A stretch of DNA of 64,000 bases from the NCBI RefSeq assembly GCF_035917335.1, contig NZ_CP109067.1:4277001-4341000 (forward strand), read 5' to 3'. A program made the translations under genes and the position numbers. Numbering within the stretch: the first letter of the stretch is position 1; every line of letters begins with the position of its first letter. This DNA comes from Micromonospora sp. NBC_01813. Lineage in GTDB: Bacteria > Actinomycetota > Actinomycetes > Mycobacteriales > Micromonosporaceae. Positions 1 through 7,751 of this stretch are shown piece after piece. Below the pieces are notes generated by a model. It searched no databases and was not told where the DNA came from. It saw nothing but the letters and a program-made list of their open reading frames with translations.

Positions 1-212
1 GCCGGTGAGGTCACCACCTCGGCGGTGAACTCCCCGGTGGCGTCGAGCAGCCGCACGTACGCCCCGGCGACGGCCTCGCCCCCGGCGGAGCGCACGGTGC
101 CGGTGATCACGGTCTCCTTGGCCAGGTCGACGCCGGCCGGCAGCGGCGCCGACTGGTCCGGGGCGGCGCAGCCCGACGAGGTTGCGGCGCCCGACGATGT
201 CACTGCTGTCAT
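1..212 (-). CDS. DUF1416 protein (SseC-like), 3' end outside window
   Basis: About 70 codons are visible from an ATG at 210-212; the C-terminus lies beyond the window edge. The protein starts MTAVTSSG, carries a CAAPDQSAP stretch, and continues into a beta-rich segment (TVITGTVRSAGG). That pattern matches actinobacterial DUF1416 proteins, whose M. tuberculosis member SseC is encoded beside the CysA-type sulfurtransferase. The start lies 2 nt after the stop of the sulfurtransferase gene, so the two almost certainly share one mRNA and are likely translationally coupled. Molecular function is unknown; a role in sulfur metabolism is inferred only from the partner gene. Confidence 0.85.
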   Translation of the reverse strand, partial: MTAVTSSGAATSSGCAAPDQSAPLPAGVDLAKETVITGTVRSAGGEAVAGAYVRLLDATGEFTAEVVTSP

Positions 213-214
213 GG

Positions 215-1063
215 TCACGCCTTTCCAGGTTCGTCGCCGAGCACCACCGGCACACCGATGAGCGAGCCGTACTCGGTCCAGGATCCGTCGTAGTTCTTCA
301 CGTTGGAGTGCCCGAGCAGCTCCTTGAGCACGAACCAGGTGTGCGAGGAACGCTCGCCGATCCGGCAGTACGCGATGGTGTCCTTGCCGTCTTCGAGGCC
401 CGCGTCGGCGTACAGCGCCCGCAGCTCGTCGTCGGACTTGAAGGTGCCGTCCTCGTTGGCCGCCTTGGACCACGGCACGCTGACCGCGGTCGGGATGTGC
501 CCGGCCCGCTGCGCCTGCTCCTGCGGCAGGTGGGCGGGGGCGAGCAGCCGGCCGGCGTACTCGTCGGGCGAGCGGACGTCGACCAGGTTCTGGGTGCCGA
601 TCGCGGCGACGACCTCGTCGCGGAACGCCCGGATCGAGCTGTCCGGCTCCTGGGCGACGTACTGGGTGGCGGGGCGGGTGGTCACCTCGGTGGTCATCGG
701 ACGGGCGTCCAGCTCCCACTTCTTGCGGCCACCGTCGAGCAGCTTGACGTCGCCGTGGCCGTACAGCTTGAAGTACCAGTACGCGTAGGCGGCGAACCAG
801 TTGTTGTTGCCGCCGTAGAGCACGACGACGTCGTCGTTGCCGATGCCGCGCTCGGACAGCAGCGCCTCGAACTGCGACTTGTTGATGAAGTCGCGGCGCA
901 CCGGGTCCTGCAGGTCGGTCTTCCAGTCGATCTTGATCGCGCCGGCGATGTGGCCACCGTCGTACGCGCTGGTGTCCTCGTCGACCTCGACGAAGACGAC
1001 GCCCGGGGCGTCGATGTTCTTCTCGGCCCAGTCGGCCGAAACGAGTGCGGTGTCGCGACTCAT
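215..1063 (-). CDS. thiosulfate sulfurtransferase (two-domain rhodanese)
   Basis: A 282-residue tandem rhodanese of the actinobacterial CysA/SseA type. It would move sulfane sulfur from thiosulfate or a similar donor to a thiophilic acceptor in the cytoplasm. The catalytic loop is in the C-terminal domain: Cys233 in CRIGERSSH, followed by the typical LLG..NVKNYDGSW segment. The N-terminal domain lacks a catalytic Cys, as is usual. I chose the ATG at 1061-1063 because an AGGGAG ribosome site precedes it at good spacing and the protein then begins MSRDTALVSADW like family members. The upstream in-frame extension is low-complexity leader sequence. DUF1416 follows 2 nt downstream. A cysteine leader peptide and hairpins lie upstream, suggesting control by cysteine supply. 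Confidence 0.95.
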   Translation of the reverse strand: MSRDTALVSADWAEKNIDAPGVVFVEVDEDTSAYDGGHIAGAIKIDWKTDLQDPVRRDFINKSQFEALLSERGIGNDDVVVLYGGNNNWFAAYAYWYFKLYGHGDVKLLDGGRKKWELDARPMTTEVTTRPATQYVAQEPDSSIRAFRDEVVAAIGTQNLVDVRSPDEYAGRLLAPAHLPQEQAQRAGHIPTAVSVPWSKAANEDGTFKSDDELRALYADAGLEDGKDTIAYCRIGERSSHTWFVLKELLGHSNVKNYDGSWTEYGSLIGVPVVLGDEPGKA

Positions 1064-1086
1064 CAGATCACTCCCTGGTTGGTCCT

Positions 1087-1113
1087 CCCCGCCCGTCGAT
1101 CGGACGGGTGGGG
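1087..1113 (-). promoter_or_regulatory. hairpin just upstream of sulfurtransferase ribosome site
   Basis: Inverted repeat with arms 1087-1097 and 1103-1113, 11 pairs including one G-U type pair, loop of 5 nt. In the minus-strand mRNA it ends about 24 nt before the sulfurtransferase start and directly precedes its AGGGAG site. There is no U-tract, so it is more likely an accessibility or attenuation element than a simple terminator. A second small hairpin (CAGGTG, 3-nt loop, CACCTG) lies at 1143-1157. Confidence 0.5.
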
Positions 1114-1285
1114 AAAGGCGAGTAGGTGGTGAGTCCACGCCGCAGGTGTCGCACCTGTGCGTAGACCCTGGAGGACGGATCACGGACGTGCGACGGCGCC
1201 GCTGCCGGGCGATGGTGAGGAATCTTCGGGCGCTTGCCACCGACCGGTTCGAGGGTCGGCGAAGGCCCGCCGGGTCAGCCCGCCG

Positions 1286-1363
1286 TCAAAGGACAGGGCG
1301 ACACAGGCAGGCGGCCACACGGCACAGGTCGACCGCGCGCCTCTTGGTGAGGAACTTCCCCAT
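1286..1363 (-). CDS. cysteine-containing leader peptide (25 residues)
   Basis: A 25-codon gene on the minus strand, ATG at 1361-1363 and TGA at 1286-1288. The peptide is basic at the start (MGKFLTKRRA) and continues VDLCRVAACLCRPVL, so it has three Cys codons within eight residues. The pattern basic-VDLCRVA-CLCR is that of the putative leader peptides that precede sulfur-assimilation and sulfurtransferase genes in many Actinobacteria. It ends 222 nt before the sulfurtransferase start, with two hairpins between. Inference: ribosome stalling at the Cys codons when cysteinyl-tRNA is scarce would alter folding and raise downstream expression. The peptide itself probably has no separate function. 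Confidence 0.75.
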   Translation of the reverse strand: MGKFLTKRRAVDLCRVAACLCRPVL

Positions 1364-1413
1364 GAGCACGGAGCTTACCAGCCTGTTTCCGGCCGGTCAC
1401 CGATCCGACCACG

Positions 1414-1443
1414 CACTGAGACGGTCAGCCACTGAGACAGTCA
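1414..1443 (-). promoter_or_regulatory. tandem 14-nt repeats upstream of the leader peptide
   Basis: Two near-identical copies of CACTGAGACxGTCA (plus-strand reading) at 1414-1427 and 1430-1443, period 16 nt, differing at one base. They lie 51-80 nt upstream of the leader-peptide start, where an operator or activator site for the sulfurtransferase operon would be expected. The binding protein is unknown. Confidence 0.35.
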
Positions 1444-1489
1444 CCACCCGTACGACACCGCGCCGGGGCCGCCGGGGGTGGCCCGATGG

Positions 1490-2293
1490 TCAGCCGAGCG
1501 CGTTCAGCGGCACGTCCTGCGCGGTGGCGGTGACCACCAGGCCGGCCGGGGTGACGTCCACCTGCTGCAGATCGAGCTGGAACGGCAACACCGGCAGCGG
1601 TACGGCGATCGAGATCTGCTGCGCGTACGCGCTGACGAAGCTCTGGGCGGCGTCGTTGCCGGGCAGCCCTTCGGCGTCCAGGTCGGCGAAGCGCAACAGC
1701 ACCTCGCCCTGCGCGACCTCCAGATCGGCGGTGCCGGTGAGGGTGATCTGCTGGCCGAGGATCTCCACCGGAGCGGTGACACCGAGCTGCCCGTCCCGCT
1801 CGGACAGCGTCAGGCCCGGCTGGTCGATGAGCTGGACCACACTGTCGTACGACACGGTCGCGGTGCCCAGCACGGTGTCCGCGGTGACCTCACCCTGCCC
1901 GCTGCGCAGGGTCTCCAACGGCGCCCGTACGCCGCGTGCGTCGACGTCGAGCTCCGGCAGTCGCACGGCGTTGCCGTTCACCGCGCCGGTGACGTCCCGG
2001 AGGACGATCGACACCGACTGGTAGTTGCCGGCGAGCACCTGGGTCAGGAACGGGAACCCACCGATCGACACCTCCGGCTCGGACGACTCGATGTTCTGCG
2101 CGACGATCTGCTGGCGGATCTGGTCGGCGACGGCCCGTTCGGCGTACGCGACCGCGACCCGGTCGGCGACGGCCAGCACGATGGCCAGGATCAGGACCAA
2201 CACGACGGTGACGACGAGCAGCCGGCGACCCCATCGCCGCCGGGGCCTCACCCTGGCGGCTGTTTGCTCCGGAAATGCCGTATAGGTCGACAC
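1490..2293 (-). CDS. lmeA: LmeA family phospholipid-binding protein (DUF2993)
   Basis: A 267-residue protein with a short Arg-rich N-terminus, one membrane segment or signal anchor (about residues 24-45, LLVVTVVLVLILAIVLAVAD), and an exported DUF2993 domain. Conserved features include the AERAVADQI helix and VSIGGFPFLTQVLAG. The M. tuberculosis relative (Rv0817c/LmeA) binds phospholipid in the periplasm and supports lipomannan elongation. The same role here is an inference from family. The GTG start at 2291-2293 is preceded by GAGGAGG at 6-nt spacing. Its place between the sulfurtransferase and glnR agrees with the mycobacterial gene order. Confidence 0.88.
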   Translation of the reverse strand: MSTYTAFPEQTAARVRPRRRWGRRLLVVTVVLVLILAIVLAVADRVAVAYAERAVADQIRQQIVAQNIESSEPEVSIGGFPFLTQVLAGNYQSVSIVLRDVTGAVNGNAVRLPELDVDARGVRAPLETLRSGQGEVTADTVLGTATVSYDSVVQLIDQPGLTLSERDGQLGVTAPVEILGQQITLTGTADLEVAQGEVLLRFADLDAEGLPGNDAAQSFVSAYAQQISIAVPLPVLPFQLDLQQVDVTPAGLVVTATAQDVPLNALG

Positions 2294-2442
2294 TGTGCCT
2301 CCTCGCCTACGGGTCAACGCGAGCCGTACCGTATCTACCCAACCTGAAAACAGCTCACGCGGCGCGGGCACAACGGGTTCACCAGGACGGGGCACGACGA
2401 ACTCACCAGCCCGCACGCGGCGGGCCGGGGCGGCACAGGCGG

Positions 2443-3747
2443 TCAGCTGAAGATCAGCACCCCGAGCGCGTACGACAGCGGGGCGGCCAGGGCGAATCCG
2501 CCGAGCGGGCCCTGCATGTGCCGGGCCACCCACATCGTCGGCGGATCGCCGGCCATCTGACGGCTGGCCTCGGCGTACCCGGTGGCCAGATCGACCAGGA
2601 CGGCCGCGCTGGCGGCGACCAGCCCGACCACGGCGGCGGTCACCGGGGTGAAGCCGACCACGTAGATCCCGAGCACCGCGCTGGTGAGGGTGCCGCCCAT
2701 CGCGCCGAGCACGACGCCGGCGGCACCTCTGGGCACCTGCGGGGCGAGCCGGGGACGGGCCAGCACCGCATCGGTGAGCCGGGCGATCATCAACGCGCTA
2801 CCGGTGCCGGCCAGCGCCACCACGATGGTCTGGGTCCCGCCGAGCTGCAGTCGGCTGAGCACCAGCAGCGTGGCGAAGGCGACCGCCCCGACGACGATCT
2901 GCAAGGTCGCGCCGAGCGACTCGGTGACCCGGGTGCGGTCGGCGGGGCGGATCAGTTGGGCCAGCACGGCGGCGACGAACCCGCCGGCGGCGGCGTACCC
3001 GACCGGCGCCAGGGACGCGACGGTCGGCATCAGCGCGCCGACGGTCGCGGCGGCCCCGGCGAGCAGCCCCACCGCACCGACGACCGGCATCGCCGGCGGC
3101 CGGATCGCCAGCGTCCAGGAGATGACGAACAGCAGCTGTACGCCGAAGATGACCACGGCGAACGGCACCCGGGCGATGCCGGGGCCGGCGGTCTGACCAC
3201 CGATGATCAGCCCGAGCGCGAGCAGGACCGAGAAGCCGGCGACGGTGAGCGAGACGGTCCGGCTGACCGGCACCGGTGCGGCCCGCGACGCACTGCCGGC
3301 CGACGTCGGCTGGTCGTCGGCGTGGTCGTCGCCGTCGGCTGGCGCGCCGGCTCCACGCGTACCGGACTCGTCACGGCCCCGGTCCGGGTCGGGACGGCCG
3401 GCCTGGGGTGGTCTCGGCGCGGCTGCGCCCGCGACACCGGGCGGACTGGCCACGCCGGGGGCCACCGCGCGGCCGGGCGCACCCGGCCCGGGAGCGGGAG
3501 CCCGGCCAGGAGCACCAGGGCCGGGAGCCGGTGCCCGGCCGGGAGCTCCGGGGCCGGGGACGCTCGCGCGGCCTGGTACGCCCGGCCCTGGGGCGGGGGC
3601 GCGGCCCGGTGCCGAGCCGGCTGGCGGCCCGCCGGATCCGGTACGCCCGCCGGGCGGGGCACCGGGCGGTGGCCCGGCCGGACCCCGACGGCTACCGTCG
3701 GGCCACTGATCGCGGCCTGTCTCGGATGGCGTGGAGGAGGGATACAC
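2443..3747 (-). CDS. multi-pass membrane protein with Pro/Gly/Ala-rich repeat N-terminus
   Basis: A 434-residue protein of unknown function. The first roughly 170 residues are a cytosolic-looking low-complexity tail. It includes about four copies of an 11-residue repeat (PGPGAPGRAPA type, DNA near 3480-3620), then a charged linker. From about residue 180 there are roughly 8-9 hydrophobic segments, including a GFVAAVLAQLIRPADRTR loop and a C-terminal GPLGGFALAAPLSYALGVL segment. The start used is a GTG at 3745-3747 with only a weak ribosome site, so the N-terminus is uncertain. It is encoded in the same direction as lmeA, 149 nt upstream, and diverges from glnR. I do not recognise the family. 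Confidence 0.75.
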   Translation of the reverse strand: MYPSSTPSETGRDQWPDGSRRGPAGPPPGAPPGGRTGSGGPPAGSAPGRAPAPGPGVPGRASVPGPGAPGRAPAPGPGAPGRAPAPGPGAPGRAVAPGVASPPGVAGAAAPRPPQAGRPDPDRGRDESGTRGAGAPADGDDHADDQPTSAGSASRAAPVPVSRTVSLTVAGFSVLLALGLIIGGQTAGPGIARVPFAVVIFGVQLLFVISWTLAIRPPAMPVVGAVGLLAGAAATVGALMPTVASLAPVGYAAAGGFVAAVLAQLIRPADRTRVTESLGATLQIVVGAVAFATLLVLSRLQLGGTQTIVVALAGTGSALMIARLTDAVLARPRLAPQVPRGAAGVVLGAMGGTLTSAVLGIYVVGFTPVTAAVVGLVAASAAVLVDLATGYAEASRQMAGDPPTMWVARHMQGPLGGFALAAPLSYALGVLIFS

Positions 3748-4047
3748 GCCCTGATCGTGCCAGACGTACCGGGTCGCCCGCTGGCGACGGCACCGTTGGT
3801 CAAACCTTCAACTTTCCGCGAAGGCTTGGCCACCGGTAGTGCAGTCCTCAACTGTTATGGCCGATCCCACAGATGAACGGCCGGCCACCCCGGTGTTTCC
3901 GGCACCTAATCGGTTAAGCTCTTGGCTTAACCACCCGTCAGTGAAGCCGGGGTCTCGACGCCACTGTCTGCGGTAACGGCCGACCGGCCGCACAGACCGC
4001 GGTCACCACGCGCGGCCAGGATGAGGCCGCGAGGACGGAGGTGATGT
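3748..4047. other. 300-nt divergent intergenic region before glnR
   Basis: This lies between the membrane-protein gene (minus) and glnR (plus). The only clear structure is the inverted repeat at 3912-3932 (separate entry). A perfect ribosome site (GGAGGTGAT) lies just before the glnR GTG. No small gene is convincing here. Confidence 0.6.
3912..3932. promoter_or_regulatory. palindromic operator candidate upstream of glnR
   Basis: Perfect inverted repeat GGTTAAGC, 5-nt spacer, GCTTAACC. It is centred about 125 nt upstream of the glnR start in an AT-richer pocket of an otherwise GC-rich region. It does not resemble the published GlnR box (gTnAc-n6-GaAAc), so another dimeric regulator, or autoregulation through a different site, is possible. 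Confidence 0.4.
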
Positions 4048-4764
4048 GTGGAAATCCTGCTGCTGGTGACGGCACGCGCGGGCGAGCCGTCCGCCGTACT
4101 GCCCGCACTCGACCTGCTCCCCCACTCGGTGCGGACCGCGCCCCGCGACGTTCGTACCCTGGTGTCCGGGCCCAGCCCGGACGCGGTCCTGGTAGACGCC
4201 CGGTCAGAGCTGTCCGAGGCCCGCGCGACCTGCCGGATGCTGCATGCCACTGGCCTGGGCGTCCCGCTGGTCGCGGTGGTCACCGAGGCCGGCCTGATCG
4301 CACTCAACGCCGACTGGGGCGTCGACGACGTCATCCTGGCCAGCGCCGGTCCCGCCGAGGTCGAGGCACGACTGCGGCTGGCGGTCGGTCGGCTGACCAA
4401 CGCCACGTCCGGAGCCGGCGGCCAGATCCGGGCCGGCGAGCTGAGCATCGACCCGGACACGTACGCCGCCAAACTCAAGGGCCGCCCGCTCGACCTCACG
4501 TACAAGGAGTTCGAGCTGTTGAAGTTCCTCGCCCAGCACCCGGGCCGGGTCTTCACCCGTGACCAGCTGCTGCGCGAGGTCTGGGGTTACGACTACTTCG
4601 GCGGTACGCGCACGGTCGACGTGCACGTGCGGCGGCTGCGCGCCAAGCTCGGCTCGGAGTACGAGTCGATGATCGGCACGGTCCGTCAGGTCGGCTACAA
4701 GTTCGTGGTGCCACCGAACCGCTCGGCGCTGCCCGACAACGAGCCGGCGCCGCTGCCCGTCTAG
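4048..4764 (+). CDS. glnR: GlnR, orphan OmpR-type nitrogen regulator
   Basis: A 238-residue response-regulator-like protein. Residues 1-120 form an atypical receiver ([20 protein letters not shown]) with the conserved Asp50. Residues 130-225 are an OmpR winged helix ([45 protein letters not shown]). The sequence closely follows mycobacterial and streptomycete GlnR, which controls glutamine synthetase, ammonium and nitrate genes without a partner kinase. Family knowledge says Asp50 stabilises the dimer rather than being phosphorylated. The GTG start sits behind GGAGGTGAT. No histidine kinase gene is adjacent, which fits an orphan regulator. A strong hairpin terminator follows. Confidence 0.93.
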   Translation: MEILLLVTARAGEPSAVLPALDLLPHSVRTAPRDVRTLVSGPSPDAVLVDARSELSEARATCRMLHATGLGVPLVAVVTEAGLIALNADWGVDDVILASAGPAEVEARLRLAVGRLTNATSGAGGQIRAGELSIDPDTYAAKLKGRPLDLTYKEFELLKFLAQHPGRVFTRDQLLREVWGYDYFGGTRTVDVHVRRLRAKLGSEYESMIGTVRQVGYKFVVPPNRSALPDNEPAPLPV

Positions 4765-4806
4765 CGGATCCCGCCGCCTTCTGGTGGCGGATCACCGAAA
4801 CATCGA

Positions 4807-4844
4807 CTGAGGCGCCATCCGGATCAGTCCGGATGGCGCCTCAG
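4807..4844 (+). terminator. glnR terminator hairpin
   Basis: Perfect 17-bp stem (4807-4823 with 4828-4844) and a 4-nt TCAG loop, followed by CCTTTAG. It begins 43 nt after the glnR stop and isolates glnR from the deacetylase gene. Confidence 0.8.
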
Positions 4845-4949
4845 CCTTTAGCCCGAAAAGACCAATTCGATCAATTAATGCCCCATTTGCCAGCATTTGA
4901 GATGTGAAGCCTCCTAGCCTCGGCCCGACGGCGCAGATGCGGGGAGGCA

Positions 4950-5924
4950 ATGGTGGCGGTGCTGGCGAGTCCTCGTGGGCTGACCCTTGCCGCACTGGCC
5001 GCGACAGTCATCCTGACCAGTGCGTTCGTCATCGGACAGGCGGCTGGCCCCGGCAACGACCAGGCCGGCGCCAACCCCGACCCCACCCCGGTCGCCGCTC
5101 CGGTGCCCGCACGCAGCGACAGCGACGCTCCCGACCCGGACCTGGCGCCGCAGCTGCCCGCGTCGCCCGCCCCCTCGGTCACGGAGGCGGACCCAGCGGC
5201 CGACACCCCTGCGGCCGACGGCCGACCGGCCGGTGACCTGCCGGAGTACGCGCCACTGGCCGTCGACCGCAGCGGCCCGCACGGCACCCGGCGGACCAGT
5301 GGCAGTGCCGCCGTCGCCCTCACCTTCGACGACGGCCCGCACCCGGTGCACACCCAGCAGACCCTCGACGTGCTGCGGCAGTACGGCGTCAAGGCCACCT
5401 TCTGCCTGGTCGGACGCAACGCCGAGACCTACCCGGAACTGGTCGCGGCGATCGCCGCCGACGGGCACACCCTGTGCAACCACTCCTGGAGCCACGACTT
5501 CGACCTCGGCAGCCTGCCGCTGGAATCCATCCGCGCCGACCTGACCCGCACCTCGGCGGCGATCCGGGCAGCCGCACCCGGGCATCCGGTCTCCTACTTC
5601 CGCCAGCCCGGCGGTTTCTGGACCCCGGCCGTCGTCGAGGTCGCCCAGGAGTTGGGGATGACCTCGGTGCACTGGAGCATCGACCCGGCCGACTACTTCC
5701 AACCCGGCGCCGGCAGCATCACCGCCACCGTCACCGCGCAGGCCGTACCCGGGTCGATCGTGCTGTTGCACGACGCCGGCGGCAACCGGACCGGAACCGT
5801 GCTGGCGCTCCGCTCGATCCTGCCCAACCTGCGGCAACGCTTCCTCGTCGACGCGCTGCCACCGATGGCCGAGTCCGCCGAGCAGCGCAGCCGCCGCCTG
5901 CACCTACACCTCGGCCAGATCTGA
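4950..5924 (+). CDS. secreted/anchored polysaccharide deacetylase (NodB domain)
   Basis: A 324-residue protein with an N-terminal membrane segment or signal anchor (residues about 8-30), an extracellular Pro/Ala/Asp-rich linker to about residue 118, then a carbohydrate esterase family 4 domain. Metal and catalytic motifs are visible: TFDDGP (125-130, Asp127 and Asp128), NHSWSH (His178, His182), RQPGG (218-222) and the late LLHDAGG. It would N-deacetylate cell-wall or polysaccharide amino sugars outside the membrane; the substrate is not evident. GGGGAGG lies only 2 nt before the ATG at 4950, so the GTG at 4953 or 4959 could be the real start. It lies between glnR and mshD but has no obvious functional link to them. 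Confidence 0.88.
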   Translation: MVAVLASPRGLTLAALAATVILTSAFVIGQAAGPGNDQAGANPDPTPVAAPVPARSDSDAPDPDLAPQLPASPAPSVTEADPAADTPAADGRPAGDLPEYAPLAVDRSGPHGTRRTSGSAAVALTFDDGPHPVHTQQTLDVLRQYGVKATFCLVGRNAETYPELVAAIAADGHTLCNHSWSHDFDLGSLPLESIRADLTRTSAAIRAAAPGHPVSYFRQPGGFWTPAVVEVAQELGMTSVHWSIDPADYFQPGAGSITATVTAQAVPGSIVLLHDAGGNRTGTVLALRSILPNLRQRFLVDALPPMAESAEQRSRRLHLHLGQI

Positions 5925-5985
5925 CCACCGCCGCCAGCCACGACCACGCGGCCGGATCGAACGCCTCCGGCGATACGGTGGGGGC

Positions 5986-6924
5986 ATGGCTGAGCCGGCG
6001 ACCCAGACGACCGCGACCATCGAGTGGTTCGACCGACTCGACCCGGCCCAGGTCGGCCAAGTGCTGGCGCTGGCGCAGGCCGCCGCCGGCACCGACGGCA
6101 CCGACCCGCTGCCGGAGCAGGTCGTCATCGCGCTGCGGGACGCGTCGCCCGCCCGGCATCTCACCCTGACCGGTCCGGCCGGCGAGTTGATCGGGTACGC
6201 GCACCTCGACCCGGCCGACCCGGCCGGTCCGGTCGCCGAGTTGGTGGTGCACCCGGCGCACCGGCGGCACCGGTACGGTCGTCGGCTGCTCACCGAGCTA
6301 CTGGGAGCCACCGATCCGACAACTCCGCTGCGGGCCTGGGCGCATGGCGATCACCCGTCGGCCGCCGCGCTCGCCCTCGACCACGGCTTCGTCCGCGACC
6401 GGGTGCTGCTGCAGCTCCGTCGCAGGTTGACCGATCCGCTGCCCGAGCCGGCGCTGCCGTCCGGGGTGCGGGTCCGGGCGTTCGAGCCGGGCCGCGACGA
6501 CGCGGCGTGGGTGGCGCTCAACGTGACGGCGTTCGCCGATCACCCGGAGCAGGGCCGGTGGGGGTTGCCGGAGCTGCACGCCCGGATGGCCCAACCGTGG
6601 TTCGACCCGGCCGGTTTCCTGCTCGCCGAGGACCAGGCCACCGGCCGGCTGCTCGGCTTCCACTGGACCAAGGTGCACACCGGGCCGGCGGTCGGTGAGG
6701 TGTACGTACTCGGGGTGGATCCGCAGGCGCACGGCGGCGGTCTCGGTCGCGCGCTCACCCTCGCCGGGCTGCGGCAGCTGGCCGCCGCCGGGCTGCGCCG
6801 GGCGATGCTCTACGTCGAGGAGTCGAACGCCGCCGCCGTCCACCTCTACACCCGGCTCGGTTTCCTGCGGTGGTCGGCCGACGTGAACTACCGCAGGGAA
6901 CCGACCGGCGGCGGGCGGCCGTGA
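5986..6924 (+). CDS. mshD: mycothiol synthase (acetyl-CoA:Cys-GlcN-Ins acetyltransferase)
   Basis: A 312-residue protein with two tandem GNAT domains, the MshD architecture. It catalyses the last step of mycothiol synthesis, acetylating the cysteinyl amine of Cys-GlcN-Ins. The N-terminal domain has VAELVVHPAHRRHRYGRRLL. The C-terminal domain, the active one in the family, has VYVLGVDPQAHGGGLGRALT and YVEESNAAAVHLYTRLGF, plus the MshD-type GFHWTKVH. The ATG follows GGTGGGGGC. The glnR-mshD-pst order is the same as in mycobacteria. Mycothiol is the cofactor for the arsenate reductases encoded 8 kb downstream. Confidence 0.95.
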   Translation: MAEPATQTTATIEWFDRLDPAQVGQVLALAQAAAGTDGTDPLPEQVVIALRDASPARHLTLTGPAGELIGYAHLDPADPAGPVAELVVHPAHRRHRYGRRLLTELLGATDPTTPLRAWAHGDHPSAAALALDHGFVRDRVLLQLRRRLTDPLPEPALPSGVRVRAFEPGRDDAAWVALNVTAFADHPEQGRWGLPELHARMAQPWFDPAGFLLAEDQATGRLLGFHWTKVHTGPAVGEVYVLGVDPQAHGGGLGRALTLAGLRQLAAAGLRRAMLYVEESNAAAVHLYTRLGFLRWSADVNYRREPTGGGRP

Positions 6925-6951
6925 CCGTACGCCGCCGGCGCAGCGGCCGAC

Positions 6952-7731
6952 TCAGCCGAACCGGCCGGTGATGTAGTCCTCGGTGGCCTTCACCTTCGGG
7001 TTGCTGAAGATGGTCTGCGTGTCGTCCATCTCGATCAGCTTCCCCGGCTGGCCGGTGCCGGCGATGTTGAAGAAGCCGGTGCGGTCGCTGACCCGGGCGG
7101 CCTGCTGCATGTTGTGCGTGACGATCACGATGGTGAACTCGGCCTTCAGCTGATGCATCAGGTCCTCGATGGCGAGGGTGGAGATCGGGTCGAGCGCCGA
7201 GCAGGGCTCGTCCATCAGCAGCACCGCCGGCTTGACCGCGATCGCGCGGGCGATGCAGAGCCGCTGCTGCTGACCACCGGAGAGGCTGGATCCGGGCCGG
7301 GCGAGCCGGTCCTTGACCTCCTCCCACAGGTTGGCACCGCGCAGCGTCTGCTCGACGAGCTCGTCGAGGTCCGCCTTGCGCATCCGGCCGCCGTTGAGCT
7401 TCACCCCGGCCGCCACGTTGTCGTAGATGGACATGGTCGGGAACGGGTTGGGGCGCTGGAACACCATGCCGACCTGCCGGCGGACGGCGACCGGGTCCAC
7501 GCCGACGCCGTACAGGTCGTCGCCGTCCATGGCGACCTTGCCGGTGACTCGCCCGCCGGGCACGACCTCGTGCATCCGGTTGAGCGAGCGGAGGAAGGTC
7601 GACTTGCCGCAGCCGGACGGGCCGATCAACGCCGTCACGGAACGCGGCTGGATGGTCATGTTGACCTGCTCCACGGCTTTGAAGGCACCGTAGAAGATGT
7701 CGAGGTCGGAGACTTCGATGCGCTTGGCCAC
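6952..7731 (-). CDS. pstB: phosphate ABC transporter ATPase PstB
   Basis: A 259-residue cytoplasmic ATPase of the PstSCAB high-affinity phosphate importer. Walker [10 protein letters not shown] is at residues 37-45. The PstB-specific [13 protein letters not shown], the signature SLSGGQQQR, Walker [13 protein letters not shown] and the switch [11 protein letters not shown] are all present. The GTG start at 7729-7731 gives the standard length and is preceded by AAAGGA. It is last in the pstS-C-A-B operon, 20 nt after pstA. It converges on mshD with a 27-nt gap. Confidence 0.96.
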   Translation of the reverse strand: MAKRIEVSDLDIFYGAFKAVEQVNMTIQPRSVTALIGPSGCGKSTFLRSLNRMHEVVPGGRVTGKVAMDGDDLYGVGVDPVAVRRQVGMVFQRPNPFPTMSIYDNVAAGVKLNGGRMRKADLDELVEQTLRGANLWEEVKDRLARPGSSLSGGQQQRLCIARAIAVKPAVLLMDEPCSALDPISTLAIEDLMHQLKAEFTIVIVTHNMQQAARVSDRTGFFNIAGTGQPGKLIEMDDTQTIFSNPKVKATEDYITGRFG

Positions 7732-7751
7732 TTGAGGGGTCCTTTCCGCGT

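Noticed and set aside
2275..3876. 533-codon plus-strand frame over the Pro-rich membrane gene
   Set aside because: The minus-strand product has clear membrane segments, while the plus frame is charged low complexity. I kept only the minus gene.
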